Shown here: piece after piece, positions 63,640 to 64,000 of the stretch
How positions within the stretch are numbered: position 1 is the first letter of the stretch
Layout of the letters: every line of letters starts with the position of its first letter
NCBI GenBank assembly: GCA_036971475.1
Contig: JBAIZL010000010.1
Span: 12,391,526-12,455,525 of the forward strand
DNA: 64,000 nt
Direction: 5' to 3'
Source of the DNA: Prosapia bicincta
Taxonomy: Eukaryota; Arthropoda; Insecta; Hemiptera; Cercopidae
Program-made: the position numbers and the translations under genes
Notes under the pieces: generated by a model
What the model saw: the letters and a program-made list of their open reading frames with translations, nothing else
What the model was told of the DNA's origin: nothing
The model's database searches: none

Positions 63640-64000
63640 AATTGAAAAATACGTATTTCTAAATATATTTTGCACATACATAAATACTAGCATTACTTTT
63701 AAACGTAATTCCTTTCTACATATATGCACTTAGACCATCTTACAAGCATTTGAATTTCTTCCTGGAAGAAGGTTTAGCCCTGGTGATCAGAAAGTTTTGC
63801 ACTGCATCAATGGCCTCTTTATCAGATCGATAATGGTTCTCTTGTAACTGCTCTTTTAATACACTAAAAACATGAAAATTACCTGGGGGAGGTCCAGACC
63901 ATATGGTAGGTTGTACAATAGCTTGACAGTGTTTTTGGTCTTTTAGGGACGAACATTATTTTAAAGTAAAATCGTGCTTTTTGAAAATTAATCATGTCTT
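63640..64000 (-). pseudogene. mariner-like transposase C-terminal remnant
   Basis: The minus strand reads PPGNFHVFSVLKEQLQENHY, then SDKEAIDAVQNFL, matching the mariner C-terminal block (P.DYHLF..LKE.L...R..SD.EV..AV..WL). It is interrupted by stops and cut by the window edge. Confidence 0.6.

Noticed and set aside
1..64000. tRNA, rRNA or CRISPR loci
   Set aside because: No cloverleaf, rRNA-like segment or spacer array was recognised anywhere on reading both strands; short tRNA genes could still be missed by eye.

Overview
This is a eukaryotic, very AT-rich and repeat-dominated window, best explained as an arthropod (probably insect) nuclear genome. The reasons are spliced genes with GT..AG introns, a mitochondrial ribosomal protein S14 gene that looks insect-like, and abundant piggyBac, pogo/Tigger, mariner and hAT remnants, a non-LTR retrotransposon and many Penelope-like elements (PLEs). 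Species cannot be fixed from the sequence, and no search was possible.

Two host genes are supported. (1) mRpS14 lies on the minus strand: terminal exon 9081-9263, penultimate exon 14426-14581 and a tentative first exon 20565-20633. Its last intron holds a foldback PLE and a TIR element. (2) A golgin-type coiled-coil gene, best matched to GCC2/GCC185, lies on the plus strand. It has eight phase-compatible exons between 26096 and 63592, a possible first exon at 21672-21707, and runs off the right edge. The tentative first exons are head to head about 1 kb apart (20634-21671). Almost everything else is transposon fill in the introns and flanks.

Layout: 1-3400 holds a 150-bp tandem/foldback repeat and a piggyBac deletion derivative. 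3394-8860 holds (TA)n arrays, two degenerate PLEs, a near-perfect MITE and a solo PLE tip. 9081-20633 is mRpS14 with a foldback PLE, a non-LTR element (endonuclease, reverse transcriptase, RNase H) abutting PLE fragments, and a MITE nested in a PLE tip. 21672-38000 is the 5' part of the GCC2-like gene with piggyBac, mariner and hAT debris. 38878-46603 is a Helitron-like remnant split by a piggyBac copy, then a Tigger pseudogene carrying about 63 copies of a 51-bp minisatellite. 46715-47110 is a second, unrelated 51-bp minisatellite. 48769-61962 contains two nearly intact PLEs of different clades (49136-54222 plus strand; 57106-61027 minus strand), a second Tigger element (55262-57105) and a run of palindromic mini-elements between (TA)n arrays.

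The most interesting theme is the PLE system. Several distinct PLE families here carry, in their terminal repeats, a hammerhead-ribozyme-like fold: stem I, a 7-nt box plus one extra base, stem II, GAAA, a minimal stem III, UH, stem I. Some families have the canonical box CTGANGA; others have TTGACAA, in which positions 3 and 8 change together (C-G to U-A). Small palindromic elements built only from these tips sit between TA microsatellites and look like non-autonomous passengers of the PLEs.
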